From Mycolicibacterium sp. BiH015 (lineage in GTDB: Bacteria; Actinomycetota; Actinomycetes; Mycobacteriales; Mycobacteriaceae): a stretch of 64,000 nucleotides of DNA. The DNA lies in NCBI RefSeq assembly GCF_027706845.1, contig NZ_JAQGCZ010000010.1:1-64000 (forward strand), read 5' to 3'. The notes beneath the pieces were generated by a model. It saw only the letters and a program-made list of their open reading frames with translations, was not told the DNA's origin and ran no database searches. Within the stretch, counting starts at the first letter, position 1. Each line of letters opens with the position of its first letter. The translations under genes and the position numbers were made by a program. This document shows, one piece after another, positions 62,353 to 64,000 of the stretch.

Positions 62353-63399
62353 TCAACCCCGGTAGTCGGTGGACTCGGCGAGGTCAGCCGCAGATTCCAT
62401 CAGACTGGTGACCACCGGCCCGAATGCCAGAAGCTTGTCGTCGTCACCGGCCCGTTGGAAGCCCTGCTCGAGCACGATGGCCAGCTTCCACTTGGCCAAG
62501 ACCAAGTAGTAGTCCAGGTCGTCGACCTGACGTCCCGAGACCTCGGCGTAGTGGGCGACCACGTCGTCGCGCGAGGGCATGCCGCGCATGTCGACGTAGG
62601 TCATGTCACCAGCGTCATCACCTTCGGTCTCATTTGCTCCTTGCGTGCGCGAAGGCCATGACTGCACCATCCAGCCGAGGTCGAGCTTGGGATCGCCGAC
62701 GGTGCCCATCTCCCAGTCCACGATCGCGGCCATTCGGGCAGGCGCGCCGTGGCGGTACATGACGTTGGCGAACTGGTAATCGCCGTGCATCAGGCCCGGA
62801 ATGAAGTCGAGCGGTTTGTGCGCCTTGAGCCATCTGGTGGCTGCGTCCAGACCGGGCAGAGGGCGCTTCTTGATCCGTTCGAGAAACCCGATCCAGCGGT
62901 CGACCTGCCGTTCGTGGAAGCCGTCCGGCCGCCCCAGATCGTGCAGGCCTTTTGCGCGCCAGTCGACCTGCGACAGCAGCGCAATCCCCTCGGCCAGTTG
63001 GTAACTCAATCCCGGTCTCAAGGAGGGGTCACTGTGGAACGGCTCGGGCCAACGGCCATGGGTATCCATCGGCGACCAGCCGTCGACGAATCCCATCAAG
63101 TAAAACGGGCGCCCCAGGACCGACGCATCGTCGCAGACGCCGACCGCTGCCGTGTGCGGGACGTCGGTACCGTCGAGCGCCTCGATGATCCGCCACTCCC
63201 GCAGAATCCCCTTGTCCCGGTCGGGCGGGGCTCCCGGTGGCGGCATGCGCAGCACGCAGCGATGCTCCCCCCGGGTGATCTCGAAGATGACGTTTTGCGT
63301 TCCGCCGGAAAGGAACCGGGCCGACAGTGGCTCTCCCTTGCCGGGCAGCGCGGCCTCATCCATCCAGCTGGCGAGCCGCTCGATGTCGATCCCACTCAC
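62353..63399 (-). CDS. APH-like phosphotransferase, ACAD10/FadE36-associated
   Basis: A 348-residue aminoglycoside-phosphotransferase-fold protein. The catalytic loop is MHGDYQFANVMY and the metal-binding segment is IVDWEMGTVGDPKLDLGW. In mycobacteria and in human ACAD10/11, such domains accompany ACADs. They phosphorylate 4-hydroxyacyl-CoA so that it can be rearranged and degraded. The ATG overlaps the stop of the ACAD next to it (ATGA), giving the same pairing here. That role is known for the family and inferred for this gene. Confidence 0.9.
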   Translation of the reverse strand: MSGIDIERLASWMDEAALPGKGEPLSARFLSGGTQNVIFEITRGEHRCVLRMPPPGAPPDRDKGILREWRIIEALDGTDVPHTAAVGVCDDASVLGRPFYLMGFVDGWSPMDTHGRWPEPFHSDPSLRPGLSYQLAEGIALLSQVDWRAKGLHDLGRPDGFHERQVDRWIGFLERIKKRPLPGLDAATRWLKAHKPLDFIPGLMHGDYQFANVMYRHGAPARMAAIVDWEMGTVGDPKLDLGWMVQSWPSRTQGANETEGDDAGDMTYVDMRGMPSRDDVVAHYAEVSGRQVDDLDYYLVLAKWKLAIVLEQGFQRAGDDDKLLAFGPVVTSLMESAADLAESTDYRG

Positions 63400-64000
63400 A
63401 GGTTGCCCACCTCATGTTCGAGGTAGCGGGCGTACTTCGCCCGTGCCGCTTCGCGTTTCGCCGGGATCCACTCCGAGGGCCAAGTGCCCTCGGACGGGCG
63501 GTAGTCGCGGAGGACCTGTTTGGCGACGGTCGTCTTGTGGACCTCGGTGGGTCCGTCGGCCAGCCCCATCACGGCGGCACCGGTCACCATGCCGAGGAAC
63601 GGCACCTCGTTGGTGACGCCGAGTGCTCCGTGCACCTGCATTGCCCGCCAGGCGATGTCGTGCAGCACGGTCGGCATGACGACCTTGACGGCGGCGATGT
63701 CCTTGCGGACCCTTTTGTAGTCGTTGTATTTGTCGATCTCCCATGCGGTGTAGAGCACCATCAGCCGGAACTGGAGTAGCTGGGCGTAGGAATCGGCGAT
63801 GTAGCCCTGCACGAACTGCTTGTCCGACAGTCTGCTGCCCTGCGTTTCGCGGCTCAGCGCGCGTTCGCACATCATGTCCAGCGCCTTGCGGGAGAGTCCG
63901 ATGGTGCGCATCGCGTGGTGGATGCGTCCACCGCCGAGACGGGTCTGCGCGATGACGAAGGCTTGGCCCTCCCCGCCGAGAAGCGCGTCGGCGGGCACGC
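63396..64000 (-). CDS. Acyl-CoA dehydrogenase, C-terminal part (N-terminus beyond window)
   Basis: The last 200 residues of an ACAD. VPADALLGGEGQAF leads into the C-terminal helical bundle (RTIGLSRKALDMMCERAL to VHGALGVTNEVPFL). The upstream two thirds lie beyond position 64000. The MQVHGALGVTNEV pattern and the adjacent APH-like gene match ACAD10/ACAD11-like or FadE36-type enzymes. It probably acts on 4-hydroxyacyl-CoA or other long acyl-CoA. It is translationally coupled to the kinase-like gene. Confidence 0.92.
   Translation of the reverse strand, partial: VPADALLGGEGQAFVIAQTRLGGGRIHHAMRTIGLSRKALDMMCERALSRETQGSRLSDKQFVQGYIADSYAQLLQFRLMVLYTAWEIDKYNDYKRVRKDIAAVKVVMPTVLHDIAWRAMQVHGALGVTNEVPFLGMVTGAAVMGLADGPTEVHKTTVAKQVLRDYRPSEGTWPSEWIPAKREAARAKYARYLEHEVGNL

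Overview
The window is a high-GC stretch packed with catabolic genes. Organism: many GTG/TTG starts, 1-8 bp start/stop overlaps, a WS/DGAT-type acyltransferase, a mycofactocin-type SDR, F420/FMN luciferase-like enzymes, several FadE-like acyl-CoA dehydrogenases and CaiB CoA-transferases point to an environmental, fast-growing mycobacterium (Mycolicibacterium-like) or a close relative. This is inferred from family content; no rRNA or marker gene is present. I see no tRNA, rRNA, CRISPR array, integrase or transposase. No gene-free stretch exceeds 300 bp.

Layout. 1-12.1 kb: acyl-CoA synthetases, SDRs, a two-subunit B12-dependent acyl-CoA mutase (1828-3834), an F420-type oxidoreductase, a CaiB CoA-transferase, a [2Fe-2S] ferredoxin, a paired short/long acyl-CoA dehydrogenase and a crotonase: a beta-oxidation block with carbon-skeleton rearrangement. 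12.2-13.6 kb: the MeaB GTPase that serves such mutases, and a TetR regulator. 13.7-21.4 kb: two KstD-like flavoproteins flanking an IclR regulator and an MhpC/MhpA/MhpB-like hydrolase, phenol hydroxylase and extradiol dioxygenase set, i.e. a desaturate, hydroxylate and meta-cleave module. 21.4-29 kb: an LLM monooxygenase, SDRs, a cyclase-family hydrolase, an FMN reductase, an alpha/beta hydrolase, a TetR, a [3Fe-4S] ferredoxin and a P450. 29-36.8 kb: an ACMSD-like amidohydrolase, an active/degenerate pair of M24 proteins, a crotonase, a double-length CaiB fusion and an SDR. 36.8-42.7 kb: lipid-type genes (epimerase, MGAT-like acyltransferase, acyl-CoA ligase, WS/DGAT) and a mycofactocin-type SDR. 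42.8-46 kb: a P450, a TetR and a crotonase. 46.1-51.9 kb: one minus-strand operon with a Rieske oxygenase, CMD-family protein, amidohydrolase, SnoaL-like protein and an ACAD pair. 52.1-59.1 kb: a plus-strand operon with an amidohydrolase, ACADs, CaiB, crotonase and thiolase. 59.1-64 kb: a PhyH-type dioxygenase, a TetR with a strong palindrome, a quinone oxidoreductase, an APH-like protein and a truncated ACAD.

How it fits together. Oxygenases and dehydrogenases would open a cyclic or branched substrate. CoA ligases and CaiB transferases would activate acids. ACAD/crotonase/SDR/thiolase sets would shorten them, and the B12 mutase would move a branch. The substrate cannot be read from the sequence. 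The strongest system-level signal is a recurring palindrome, GAGAAT-N3-ATTCTC, perfect at four divergent or promoter positions and degenerate at several more. It suggests that one regulator, most simply the TetR at 44207-44926, controls most of the 64 kb. A second signal is a 134-bp palindromic element present twice, each time between convergent genes, and unrelated shorter hairpins, one of which sits in frame inside a coding sequence.
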